Source: Bin5 sp965200615 (GTDB taxonomy: Bacteria > Chloroflexota > Anaerolineae > Caldilineales > Caldilineaceae). Taken from it: a stretch of 64,000 nucleotides of DNA. Each line of letters starts with the position of its first letter. Positions within the stretch are counted from its first letter, which is position 1. Below are positions 53,899-62,407 of this stretch, one piece after another. The notes beneath the pieces are model-generated. The model made no database searches, had not been told where the DNA came from, and worked only from the letters and a program-made list of their open reading frames with translations. The stretch covers positions 4,650,001-4,714,000 of the forward strand of contig OZ241377.1 in assembly GCA_965200615.1 (NCBI GenBank), written 5' to 3'. A program made the translations under genes and the position numbers.

Positions 53899-55566
53899 AT
53901 GGCAAGGATGACGGCGGCTCGGGCGCTGGTCGAGTCGTTGCGGGCGCAGGGGGTAGATACGATATTCGGGATTATCTCCAGCCACACGATAGAGATTTTC
54001 GACGCGCTGTACGACCACCAGGACACCATTCGATTCATCAGTACTCGGCATGAGCAGGCGGCGGCGATGATGGCGGACGGTTACGCGAGGGTGACAGGCA
54101 AGCCCGGCATCTGTCTGACCAGTACGGGGCCAGGCGCGGCCAACTCGATGGGGGGTTTAGGGGAGGCCTACGCCGCGTCTTCGCCGGTTTTGACGATCAC
54201 CAGTACTGCGGAAGAGCAGTTGTACGAGCGCGGCCTGGGCACGATGCACGAGACCAAGAACCAGTTGGATATGCTCGAGACGGTGACTCGGCATAGTGTC
54301 CATATCAGCCGTCCGGAAGAGGCGCCTGAGCAGGTGCGGGAGGCGTTCGCGCATTTTCGGGGCCGGCGCCAGCGCCCGATAGCGATAGAGATTCCTTCGG
54401 ACGTTCAAGGACAGAAAGCGGAGATGGCTATTTCGGGGCCGATCCGGCAGGCGGCTCCGGCGGCAGACCCTGCGGCAGTCGAGGCGGCGGCGGAGATCCT
54501 GCTGGCTGGACGGCGGGTTGGGGTGATGGCGGGGACGGGCGTACACCGCTCAGGAGCGGGCCGGGAGCTTACGCGCCTGGTGGAGCGTCTTGGCGCGCCG
54601 GTATTCACCACGGCCAACAGCAAGGGCGCAATCGCCGAAGATCACCCGCTGAGCCTGGGGATGTACGGCGGCGAGTACAACTTTCCGCCAGGGGGGCTGG
54701 AAGACCCACGCCAGACGTTTGCCAACAGCCTGGATGTTCTCTTGGTTGCCGGTTCCAGCCTTTCCTATTTCAGGGCGAAGTCGCAGGGCCTGCGTCAACC
54801 ACCGCGGTTGATTCATCTGGATATTGATGTCGCGCCCATGGACAAGTGGTATGAAACGACGGTGCGACTGGTAGGCGACGCTGGGACGGTGTTGGAGCAA
54901 CTCAACGGCGCGCTGGCGGACAAGGAGGGCCCCGGCAAGACTGCAAACAGGGTTGAGGAAGGCTTCGCCGCGGAGGTACGGGCGGTCCGGGAGAGTATCA
55001 GGGAGTATAAGCGACAGACGTTGCCGAACGAGACGAAGATTATGGAGGCGATTCGGAGGGCGACGGCCCGGGACGCTGTCTTTGTCGGCGATGTGGGGGT
55101 CTGCAACCATCGCGGGGCCAACTACTGTCTGGAGATATACGAGGAGCGGAGTTACCTCATTCCGGCATGGGGCGGACTGGGATTTGGCCTGCCGGCTGCT
55201 GCCGGCGCGAAGGCAGGCGTCCCGGAGCGGCAGGTGATCTGCATTACCGGTGACGGCGGATTCCAGTTCAATATTCAGGAGTTGGGAACCTGCGTGCAGT
55301 ATGGGCTGCGACCGGTCGTCATTGTTTTCAACGATGATGCATGGGGGCTTCTGCGTCACTACCAAAAGAGTCGAGGGGGAGGGCGCTATATTGCCAGCGA
55401 CCTTCGGAACCCGGACTTTACTAGATTGGCTGAGGCCTATGGCGCCCGCGGCATGCAGGCCAGATCGCTGCCGGAGCTGGCCGAGTCGTTGGAGCAGGCG
55501 TTGGAGGCGGAGACGGTTACGGTGATCGACGTGAAGACGCCGGAGGGGTTTGCCAACTTCAAGTAG
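53899..55566 (+). CDS. Thiamine-diphosphate-dependent enzyme (acetolactate synthase-like)
   Basis: A 555-residue cytoplasmic enzyme of the ThDP family. The catalytic Glu52 is in TRHEQAAAMMADGYARVTG and the cofactor-binding GDGGFQFN is at 451-458 with the NDDAWG continuation. The domain order Pyr, central, PP matches acetolactate synthase, benzoylformate decarboxylase and sulfoacetaldehyde-type enzymes. ATG 53899 follows GGGGAGG, so the longer frame from 53839 is not used. It may decarboxylate or ligate a 2-oxo acid produced by the enolase-superfamily enzyme upstream. No regulatory small subunit (IlvN) is present, which argues against branched-chain amino acid synthesis. Confidence 0.9.
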   Translation: MARMTAARALVESLRAQGVDTIFGIISSHTIEIFDALYDHQDTIRFISTRHEQAAAMMADGYARVTGKPGICLTSTGPGAANSMGGLGEAYAASSPVLTITSTAEEQLYERGLGTMHETKNQLDMLETVTRHSVHISRPEEAPEQVREAFAHFRGRRQRPIAIEIPSDVQGQKAEMAISGPIRQAAPAADPAAVEAAAEILLAGRRVGVMAGTGVHRSGAGRELTRLVERLGAPVFTTANSKGAIAEDHPLSLGMYGGEYNFPPGGLEDPRQTFANSLDVLLVAGSSLSYFRAKSQGLRQPPRLIHLDIDVAPMDKWYETTVRLVGDAGTVLEQLNGALADKEGPGKTANRVEEGFAAEVRAVRESIREYKRQTLPNETKIMEAIRRATARDAVFVGDVGVCNHRGANYCLEIYEERSYLIPAWGGLGFGLPAAAGAKAGVPERQVICITGDGGFQFNIQELGTCVQYGLRPVVIVFNDDAWGLLRHYQKSRGGGRYIASDLRNPDFTRLAEAYGARGMQARSLPELAESLEQALEAETVTVIDVKTPEGFANFK

Positions 55567-55653
55567 GCTGGATACGTTGCAAGGGTTGAAGAAAGTACAC
55601 GCTTTGGAATCCGGCAACCTGCCGTTGACCATGGGGAGGAGGGAGAGGCGCGA

Positions 55654-56676
55654 GTGCAAGGGAAACTTACCTGCGGGCTGATCGGGCTGTCTCAGGGCTG
55701 GTATGCCGACCTGTTTGCGACGGAACTGCTGGCGATGAAGGATGTCGATCTGGTTGGCGTTTGCGATCTGGGCAGGAGCCGGGCGTATGTTGAGGCCTGC
55801 ATCGGTATGGGCGCGGAGGCGTTTGCTGCCAAGTTCGAGGTGGCGCTCTACCATGATGCCGCTGACTTACTCGGACAGGACCTCGATTTCGTTGTGGTGG
55901 CGAGTGAGATTGGGGAGCACTGCGAAAATAGCTGTCAAGCGCTGGAAGTGGGGGCGCATGTCTTTGCCTGCAAGCCGTTCAGCTTCATAGGTGACGAGGC
56001 GCTCAGGGCAAAGCAGGTTGCCCAGAGAAATAGTCGGATCGTAATGCCGGCCGTCCCTTCACGCTTTGAGGACGGCCTGATCGAAGCAGTGCGCCGCGTG
56101 CGGGCGGGAGATATCGGCAGGCCGCTCACGGCGCGAGTCTTTGTCAATCATACGGCGATGACCAGCCCACCGTGGCAGCGGGATCCGGCGAAGAGCGGCG
56201 GCCCGCTGGGAGAATTCGGCACCTATGGGTTCGATATCGTGCGCTGGGCTCTGGGCGGGGAACCGGTCGAGGTCTTTGCCTACGGGGAAAACTTCGTGCA
56301 CCAGGGCGAGATCGAGAGTTGGGACAATGTGAAAGCGCTGCTCCAGTTCGACAACGGGTCGCTGGGCAGCGTGCACGTCTGCACGTCGATCAGCTGGGAA
56401 TATCCGTTCTTCGATCTGGAGGTGGTGGGGGAGAAGGGTTGCTTGCGCACCGACTATCACAACTATCCGGTCGTGACGCACGGCCCGTCGTCTGCGCAGC
56501 TGGCGCCGATCCGCTACGCGCCAATGAACCAACGCGAGATCGCGCACTTCGTGAAGGCGGTGCGGGGGGAGGAGGACCTGCGCGTCACGCTGGACGACGC
56601 CTACGCGGTGGCGAGGACAATCGAGGCTGTGCAGGAGAGTATTACGGCGAACATGCCGGTGGGGGTGGGGCTGTAA
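55654..56676 (+). CDS. Gfo/Idh/MocA-type oxidoreductase
   Basis: A 340-residue NAD(P)-dependent sugar or sugar-acid oxidoreductase. The Rossmann region begins QGKLTCGLIGLSQGWYADLF (the GxGxxG loop is degenerate as GLIGLSQGW), and the conserved Lys of the EKP-like motif is in ACKPFSF. GPLGEFGTYGFDIVRWALGG fits the Gfo/Idh C-terminal substrate loop. GTG 55654 follows a GGAGGGAGAGG stretch. It ends the first sub-block of the cluster, after which there is a 474-base gap. The unusual GxGxxG loop could alter cofactor preference. Confidence 0.87.
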   Translation: MQGKLTCGLIGLSQGWYADLFATELLAMKDVDLVGVCDLGRSRAYVEACIGMGAEAFAAKFEVALYHDAADLLGQDLDFVVVASEIGEHCENSCQALEVGAHVFACKPFSFIGDEALRAKQVAQRNSRIVMPAVPSRFEDGLIEAVRRVRAGDIGRPLTARVFVNHTAMTSPPWQRDPAKSGGPLGEFGTYGFDIVRWALGGEPVEVFAYGENFVHQGEIESWDNVKALLQFDNGSLGSVHVCTSISWEYPFFDLEVVGEKGCLRTDYHNYPVVTHGPSSAQLAPIRYAPMNQREIAHFVKAVRGEEDLRVTLDDAYAVARTIEAVQESITANMPVGVGL

Positions 56677-57150
56677 GAAAGTGGAAAAAAAGGGTTGCTC
56701 GCCCACCGAAATTTTGAAAAATAAGGGGTAACAATCAAGATGTTACCATGCAAAACAAACGCCCCGGCCCTTTCGCCTTGCCTTTGACGATAAGGAGGGA
56801 ATGCCCTCTCCGTCTTGCCTTTCGTGTCGCTCAGCGGTGTCGGCAACCCACGCACCTGCACAGGACCAATCAGAACAGGAACGATGTACCCCTGCTGAAA
56901 ATGACTGTGAACAGCTACTGTTTCGGAGGACTCTAACGGGGGACTGCGGATCCGAAACAAGGTTTGCCTTCATTTGCAATCCTGGCGTCCGCGAAGTACG
57001 GACTGCCCTGGGCACACAACACGAGGGCTGAAATCTGACGAGCGTGTATCTGAAAATCGACAACCAGTGTCCCTGGGACTCGCTATAACTAATCGCTGCT
57101 ACGGCCGGCAAAAGACAAGAAATTCTAATCACTGGTGTAGAGAGGACGAC
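56677..57150. other. Intergenic region within the catabolic cluster, with an operator-like palindrome
   Basis: No gene is supported. GGTAACA (56727-56733) and TGTTACC (56741-56747) are a perfect inverted repeat with a 7-base spacer, suited to a dimeric regulator. TATAAC near 57084 may be a -10, but no good -35 was seen. Confidence 0.45.
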
Positions 57151-58008
57151 ATGAACGAAATCGAACTGTACGAATTCGATCGCGTGGGATACATCACGAT
57201 CCCCGATTTTCTGACGGAGAATCAGGTAGGAAGCCTGGCGGCTGCCGTTGACGTGTTGGAGGAGGAGGCTGCCGCGCGTGCGGCTATTGCCCCGCGCCGG
57301 ACCAGCCCTATCGGCCGTTTAGAGTATCATCACAACGCCGAGAAAGGATACTATGTCACCGGCGCCAGGGAGAATGGAAATACACTGGTCATCGAGGACT
57401 TCTTCAACGCGGACTCTGCATTTGACATGCTGGTGGATCACGAGCCGACGATGGCATATATTCACGCAATCGTTCAAGAACGGCCGACGATCAATAACTC
57501 CGAAATTCGCATCCGCTACCCCGGCAACCAGACAGGCACCCACATGGGCGGTCCGATTGGCGTCAAGCACAGGTACGGCTATAACCAGAAAGGGATCAAC
57601 TGCATGATGGTGCGCATGGTCTATTTCGTACATGACGTCGGTCCGGACGACGGGCCTTTTTGCGTTGTGCCGGCGACGCACAAGAGCAACATGGTTTCAC
57701 CCTACGAAGGCGGAAACCCGGACGAGGAGCCGGGCATGATCGGGTTGACGGTAAAGGCCGGCGACGCCATTCTGTTTACCGAGAACTTGCGTCACGGCGG
57801 CTTTACGAACCGCTCCGACAGGACGCGAAAGACGATTCATATCGGGTACGGTCCATTCTGGATGAAGTCACAAAACATCGCTACGATGGATGAAGACCAG
57901 TACCTTTTGCCCCAGACCTACGAGCGATACACGCAGGAGCAGCGCCAGCTTTTCCGGGCCTGGCCCATTACGCTGAAACGGGATTTCGGGGGAAATCACA
58001 AAGGATAG
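57151..58008 (+). CDS. PhyH-type Fe/2OG oxygenase homologue with HxG in place of HxD
   Basis: A 285-residue cytoplasmic protein of the phytanoyl-CoA dioxygenase family. The proximal iron motif is His131-Met132-Gly133 (QTGTHMGGPIG), where an Asp is normally found, and the distal histidine is His215 (LRHGGFTNRSDRTRKT, with Arg for 2-oxoglutarate binding). The neighbouring PhyH gene aligns around a YPG motif and has the normal HPD, which fixes the comparison. Loss of the carboxylate with an HxG or HxA pattern is the known signature of Fe/2OG halogenases (SyrB2, WelO5), but may also mean an inactive or differently liganded enzyme. The start follows AGAGAGGA. Confidence 0.85.
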   Translation: MNEIELYEFDRVGYITIPDFLTENQVGSLAAAVDVLEEEAAARAAIAPRRTSPIGRLEYHHNAEKGYYVTGARENGNTLVIEDFFNADSAFDMLVDHEPTMAYIHAIVQERPTINNSEIRIRYPGNQTGTHMGGPIGVKHRYGYNQKGINCMMVRMVYFVHDVGPDDGPFCVVPATHKSNMVSPYEGGNPDEEPGMIGLTVKAGDAILFTENLRHGGFTNRSDRTRKTIHIGYGPFWMKSQNIATMDEDQYLLPQTYERYTQEQRQLFRAWPITLKRDFGGNHKG

Positions 58009-58015
58009 TAACCCC

Positions 58016-58768
58016 ATGATTTATATTGAGAGAGAGGAACTAGCCGGCATCCCATCATTCATTTTGCGCGATACGCGGGTTGATGATGCCCCGGTCGTCG
58101 TTCATTATCACGGCTGGACGGGCGACAAGGGTAGCATCGAGAACCCGGACCAGTCGCTGGTGCAACTGGCGTCGGCTGGATTTTGCGTGGTGGCGCCCGA
58201 TTGCTATGAGCACGGTGAACGACGCACCGATGCCTGGTTTCGCGCCCAGTTCAACGGCTGGGCCTTTGTCTGCCAGGCGATGGACAAGACGCGCGCTGAG
58301 GCGCCGGAGCTACTTGAGGCAATCATGGCCCTGCCATACTGTTCATCCCGAAGTCCTCAAGTGTGCGGCTCCTCGATGGGCGGTCTGATCGCCCAAATGG
58401 TCTTACCCGAGAACAAGGCGTATATTTCGATGGTCTCGATTGTGGGCCGGTCGAGCTTTTTCCAGGCCGATGAATGGTGCCGGCAGGCGCAGCAGGGGAC
58501 CTGGTGCGACGACTGGTGCGCGCAGTACGCGACGCAGTCCCGTCCCGACCGGTTCACGGACCGGCCGGTCCTCTTCATTGACGGCGGTCTCGATACAGAT
58601 TGTCCGGCGGCCACCAATGCGGAGACAGTGCGCCTGATCAATGAACGGGGAGGGTTTGCAGAACACTTCGTGGACCCCGAAGTGGGTCATGCTCGCTCGC
58701 CGTCGATGCGGGCAAGGTTTGTTGACTGGATTGTCTCGCACGGCCAGCCGCCTTTGACAACGGCCTGA
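58016..58768 (+). CDS. Alpha/beta hydrolase
   Basis: A 250-residue soluble hydrolase of the alpha/beta fold. The nucleophile elbow is GSSMGG (QVCGSSMGGLIAQM), followed by an Asp in DGGLDTDCP and a His in VDPEVGHARSP. HYHGWTGDKG early in the sequence is the oxyanion strand HG motif. It starts 7 bp after the HxG PhyH gene, so the two are surely co-transcribed. It may hydrolyse an ester or lactone or act as a dienelactone-type hydrolase; the exact substrate cannot be told. Confidence 0.88.
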   Translation: MIYIEREELAGIPSFILRDTRVDDAPVVVHYHGWTGDKGSIENPDQSLVQLASAGFCVVAPDCYEHGERRTDAWFRAQFNGWAFVCQAMDKTRAEAPELLEAIMALPYCSSRSPQVCGSSMGGLIAQMVLPENKAYISMVSIVGRSSFFQADEWCRQAQQGTWCDDWCAQYATQSRPDRFTDRPVLFIDGGLDTDCPAATNAETVRLINERGGFAEHFVDPEVGHARSPSMRARFVDWIVSHGQPPLTTA

Positions 58769-58862
58769 CCGGCGCGGCGCGACGACATGCAGATGTGAAC
58801 CAGTTCCCATCATGAATGTAAAGTAAGACACAGGAGCACAACTCGTGGACAGGAGTTCTAAC

Positions 58863-59606
58863 GTGAAACACAATATTTCCAAGATCATCGCCGAATTGGA
58901 TGAACGCGGGTTCTGCGTTATCCCTGGGGTGATAACGCCAGAAAAGGCGGATGAGGCCCGCACAGTGCTGGAACGCCTGCTGGCAGAGGAGGCTATTGAG
59001 GGCACCTGGCGGGCGAGGACCCAACGCGTCGCCCGCATCGCGGTCAAAGACCCGATCTTCGTGGAGTTGATGGCCCATCCTCTGATCGTATCGATCTGGA
59101 GAGAATACCTTGATGAGGACATGATCTGCTCCACCTGGACCTCTAACACTGCCTATCCCGGCTTCAACCGTTACGGCTGGCATCCGGACTTCCCGTTCCA
59201 GTTTGTAAACCAACCCTGGCCAACCGACAACGTAAGCGGTCAGACGATGTGGCTGCTGGATGACTTGACGGAGGAGAATGGGGGCACGGGCATTTTGCCG
59301 TACAGTCATCGGAAGGGCCACCGGCCGCCAGAGGAAATCCGACAAAAGTGGATTGATGAGGCGGATATCCTGACGGGGCAGCGCGGCAGTGTGATGGTTA
59401 TGAACGGCAAGACGTGGCATTCGGCGCGGCCCAATGTTACCGACAAGCCGCGTTCAGTCCTGCTGGGGATGTATTGCCGCCCCTTCTACGTTACGCAGGA
59501 GGATATGCGGGCGCAGCTGGCCGACCTGGAGAATCCGTCGGAACTGGTGCAGCAGTTGATGGGCGCGAACCAGTATCAGCCAGGCGTTGTAAGCAACAGG
59601 TACTAG
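58863..59606 (+). CDS. PhyH-type Fe/2OG dioxygenase
   Basis: A 247-residue Fe(II)/2-oxoglutarate-dependent oxygenase with a normal facial triad: His107 and Asp109 in GWHPDFPF and His186 in TWHSARPNV, with Arg in DKPRSVLLG likely binding 2-oxoglutarate. ENGGTGILPYSHRKGH is the PhyH-family strand-loop. Two GTG starts, 58845 and 58863, each have an AGGAG upstream; I use the second. Its substrate is unknown but probably an intermediate of the same pathway as the alpha/beta hydrolase. Confidence 0.9.
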   Translation: MKHNISKIIAELDERGFCVIPGVITPEKADEARTVLERLLAEEAIEGTWRARTQRVARIAVKDPIFVELMAHPLIVSIWREYLDEDMICSTWTSNTAYPGFNRYGWHPDFPFQFVNQPWPTDNVSGQTMWLLDDLTEENGGTGILPYSHRKGHRPPEEIRQKWIDEADILTGQRGSVMVMNGKTWHSARPNVTDKPRSVLLGMYCRPFYVTQEDMRAQLADLENPSELVQQLMGANQYQPGVVSNRY

Positions 59607-59723
59607 CGTGGTCGAACCGCAGTCCTGACACAGCCAGAAGTCTGATGTTGCCGGCAGCGCCATTTATCCGACCTTGTAGCCCGGCATCGAGAACGAGTTA
59701 CACTGCAGCAGAGGAGGAAGGCA

Positions 59724-60587
59724 ATGCCTTTGATCAACCTGAAACATGCGGAGACGTTTGTAGAAGGGCTCGACCACCCTGAAGGGGTGGCGCTGGGACC
59801 TGACGGCAAGATTTATGCCGGCGGCGAGGCGGGGCAGGTCTATCGCATCGACTATGGAGAGCGAAGTGTAGAAGAATATGCCAATACGGAAGGCCTGAAT
59901 CTGGGTATGGCGCTGGATGCGGCGGCCAACTTGTATATGTGTACGGCCGACCGCGGGGCCGTCTTCAAGGTGACGCCCGCGGGCGAGGTAAGCCAGTACA
60001 GCTCCGGCACAGAGGAGCGCCCGATGACCACGCCGAACTATCCGGCTTTCGACGCGCAGGGAAATCTCTATGTGACAAATTCAGGATCCTGGTATGGAAA
60101 CGATGGCTGCGTTTATTGCGTCGCGCCGGACGGGACGACTGCGGTAATCGATACAGAGAACAGCCAGTTTCCTAATGGCTGCGCTGTCAGTCCCGACGGC
60201 CAATACCTCTATGTAGCGATGTCGCTCAGCCCTCCTCAGATCATACGCTTTCCGATCGAGAGCGGACGCAAGGTAGGGCCCACTGAGACGGTTGTGGAAC
60301 TGCCCCACGTCGTGCCGGACGGCCTGGCCTTTTGCACGGACGGCAGTTTTCTGATCTCCTGCTACCGGCCGGACACGATTCTGCGGGTTCTGCCCAGCGG
60401 CGATCTGACCGTCCTGATGGACGACTATGAAGGAACAATCCTGGGAGCGCCGACCAATGTGTGTTTCGGCGGACCGGATTTGTCGGTGCTGTTCTGGGCC
60501 AACCTGGGTCGGTGGCACTTGGGATTGAATGCCCACACCGGACTGCAGGGCGCCAAACTGTTTTACCCTGACATAAGCTCGGCTTAG
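59724..60587 (+). CDS. SMP-30/gluconolactonase-like protein
   Basis: A 287-residue six-bladed beta-propeller of the SMP-30/lactonase type. Metal-binding positions typical of the family occur as Glu in LDHPEGVALGPDG, Asn in LYVTNSGSW and Asp in VPDGLAFCTDGS. It probably opens a sugar lactone to the acid. ATG 59724 has GAGGAGG upstream. It is the last gene of the cluster before a new promoter, and fits as a step between an oxidoreductase (Gfo/Idh) and the enolase-superfamily dehydratase. Confidence 0.9.
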   Translation: MPLINLKHAETFVEGLDHPEGVALGPDGKIYAGGEAGQVYRIDYGERSVEEYANTEGLNLGMALDAAANLYMCTADRGAVFKVTPAGEVSQYSSGTEERPMTTPNYPAFDAQGNLYVTNSGSWYGNDGCVYCVAPDGTTAVIDTENSQFPNGCAVSPDGQYLYVAMSLSPPQIIRFPIESGRKVGPTETVVELPHVVPDGLAFCTDGSFLISCYRPDTILRVLPSGDLTVLMDDYEGTILGAPTNVCFGGPDLSVLFWANLGRWHLGLNAHTGLQGAKLFYPDISSA

Positions 60588-60634
60588 GCATAGGGGCTGA
60601 GGGACGTTGGACGAGTAGGCAGTCTATGCCTTCA

Positions 60635-60663
60635 TTGCCATCGTCTGTACCGTAGGCTATAAT
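60635..60663 (+). promoter_or_regulatory. Promoter of the protein kinase gene
   Basis: TTGCCA (60635-60640) and TATAAT (60658-60663) have a 17-base spacer. The expected start near 60670 gives a leader of about 80 bases. Confidence 0.7.
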
Positions 60664-60751
60664 TTCAGATAGCGAATCGTGGATAGTGGAGTCGCCAGAC
60701 ACTGTCCGCTGACCACTGAATGCGCCACCCTCTGCCATCAAAGAAGCTATC

Positions 60752-61663
60752 ATGTCCTACGGCGCGAGCGCAGGACCAAATTTACTCCCCATATCATCAC
60801 AACTGGGTCGATACCGGATACTGGAGCCATTGGGCCAGGGTGCGACGGCCGTTGTGTACCGTGCGCAGGATCTGACCGGCAGGCAGGTGGCATTCAAGGT
60901 GCTCAACCCTGCGGCGGCGAGCCAGCCCCATATGCGCTCATGCTTCCAGCTGGAATATCAGACGCTGGCAAGGCTTCGCCATCCGGGAATCTTGCGTGTT
61001 TACGAGTCCGGCGAGGCGAACGGCCGCCTTTTCATCGCTATGGAACTGGTCGAGGGCGGGACTTTGGAGGAGTTCCTGATGCGCGCAAAATCGATCGGCG
61101 AAGTTGCCGCCATCGACATTGCCCGCCAGGTCGCTGAGGCGCTTGACTATCTGCACGAATCCGGCAAGATCCACAGGGATGTAAAGATCTCGAACGTATT
61201 GCTGGGGCCGAGCGGCCGGGCAGTACTCTTCGACTTCGGCACCGTCTACGACTTAAATAATCCAACAGACAATGCGCCGGGCATCTATGGTACGCCGGCC
61301 TTTTTGGCGCCGGAACAGATACGGGCCGGGGAAGAGCCTGATAAGCGTTCGGACCTGTACAGCCTGGGAATCGTCCTCTATCTGATGGTTTCCGGGCGCA
61401 GACCCTTTTACGGTTCAAGGGAGGAGGTCCTGGAAGCGCATCTCTCGGAAAAACCGCCGCCGCCGTCGGCATGGGGCTGGGTATCGCCCGAGCTTGAGCA
61501 GATCATACTCAGGGCGCTGGCGAAGAATCCGGATGAACGATTCGAGAGCGGCGACGAGTTTGCTTTGGCGTTGAGAGGCGTGGAGGTGGAAACGGAGCGG
61601 CCCAAGCCGCGGCTGGCTACACGTCTGCGGACCTGGTTGGAGGATACAGTGCGGCAGGAGTGA
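60752..61663 (+). CDS. Soluble Ser/Thr protein kinase
   Basis: A 303-residue Hanks-type kinase without a transmembrane segment or PASTA/sensor domain. It has the Gly loop LGQGATAVVYRA (27-38), Lys49 in VAFKVL, the catalytic HRDVKISNVL (His141, Asp143), DFG at 161-163 and APEQIRAGEEPDKRSDLYSLG in the activation segment. The kinase domain fills nearly the whole protein, so localisation and inputs must come from partners. Its own promoter separates it from the catabolic cluster. Confidence 0.95.
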   Translation: MSYGASAGPNLLPISSQLGRYRILEPLGQGATAVVYRAQDLTGRQVAFKVLNPAAASQPHMRSCFQLEYQTLARLRHPGILRVYESGEANGRLFIAMELVEGGTLEEFLMRAKSIGEVAAIDIARQVAEALDYLHESGKIHRDVKISNVLLGPSGRAVLFDFGTVYDLNNPTDNAPGIYGTPAFLAPEQIRAGEEPDKRSDLYSLGIVLYLMVSGRRPFYGSREEVLEAHLSEKPPPPSAWGWVSPELEQIILRALAKNPDERFESGDEFALALRGVEVETERPKPRLATRLRTWLEDTVRQE

Positions 61664-61704
61664 GTGCCGGTCGAGTCAGGGGCGGCGCCGTCAGAGCGCT
61701 TTCG

Positions 61705-62406
61705 TCAGTCTTCGAGGCCGTTCATCAGGGCCAGCTTTACTTCACCGATGGCCCGCGTTACGTCGATTTCACGCGGGCAGGCCTGGACACAGTTAAATAC
61801 GGTGCGGCAGCGCCAGACGCCGTCAACATCGTTGAGCACGCGCAGGCGGAGGTCGGCGGCGGCGTCGCGGTTGTCGAAGATGAAGCGGTGGGCCTGGACG
61901 ATGGCTGCTGGGCCGATATAGTCCTCGTTGGCCCAGAAGCTGGGGCAGGAGGTAGTGCAGGCCGCGCAGAGAATGCACTTGGTGGTATCATCGTAGCGTG
62001 CGCGGTCTTCCTGGCTTTGGTAGCGCTCACCTTCGGCGGGCAGGTCGTCGTTGATCAGGTAGGGCAAGACGGCCCTGTACTTGGCGAAAAAGGGCTCCAT
62101 GTCCACGACCAGGTCCTTGATCAGCGGCATCGAGCGCAGCGGTTCGACCTGGCAGACGTCGCCGACATCCTGCATAAGCACTTTACAGGCCAGTGCGTTG
62201 CGTCCGTTGATCACCATGGCATCGCTGCCGCAGATGCCATGGGCGCAGGAGCGTCGCAGGGTGAGGGTCCCGTCCTGGTACCACTTCACCTGGTGCAGAG
62301 CGTCCAGCACGCGGTCGCTCTCTTCCACGTCCACCCAATACTCTCCCCACCAGGGCTTGGAATCAGCCTCCGGATTGAATCTGCGAATTCGCATATTGAT
62401 GCGCAT
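61705..62406 (-). CDS. sdhB: Succinate dehydrogenase/fumarate reductase iron-sulfur subunit
   Basis: This subunit carries electrons from the flavoprotein to quinone. [2Fe-2S] ligands are in SCAHGICGSDAMVINGRNALAC (split: the third ligand is Asp, as in E. coli SdhB). [4Fe-4S] is CILCAACTTSCP and the [3Fe-4S] region is CRTVFNCVQACPRE. Length 233 is normal. Its ATG (62406) follows the SdhA TAA stop after one base, so the two are translationally coupled. No membrane anchor genes (SdhC/SdhD) follow it downstream in the window. Confidence 0.96.
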   Translation of the reverse strand: MRINMRIRRFNPEADSKPWWGEYWVDVEESDRVLDALHQVKWYQDGTLTLRRSCAHGICGSDAMVINGRNALACKVLMQDVGDVCQVEPLRSMPLIKDLVVDMEPFFAKYRAVLPYLINDDLPAEGERYQSQEDRARYDDTTKCILCAACTTSCPSFWANEDYIGPAAIVQAHRFIFDNRDAAADLRLRVLNDVDGVWRCRTVFNCVQACPREIDVTRAIGEVKLALMNGLED

Positions 62407-62407
62407 G

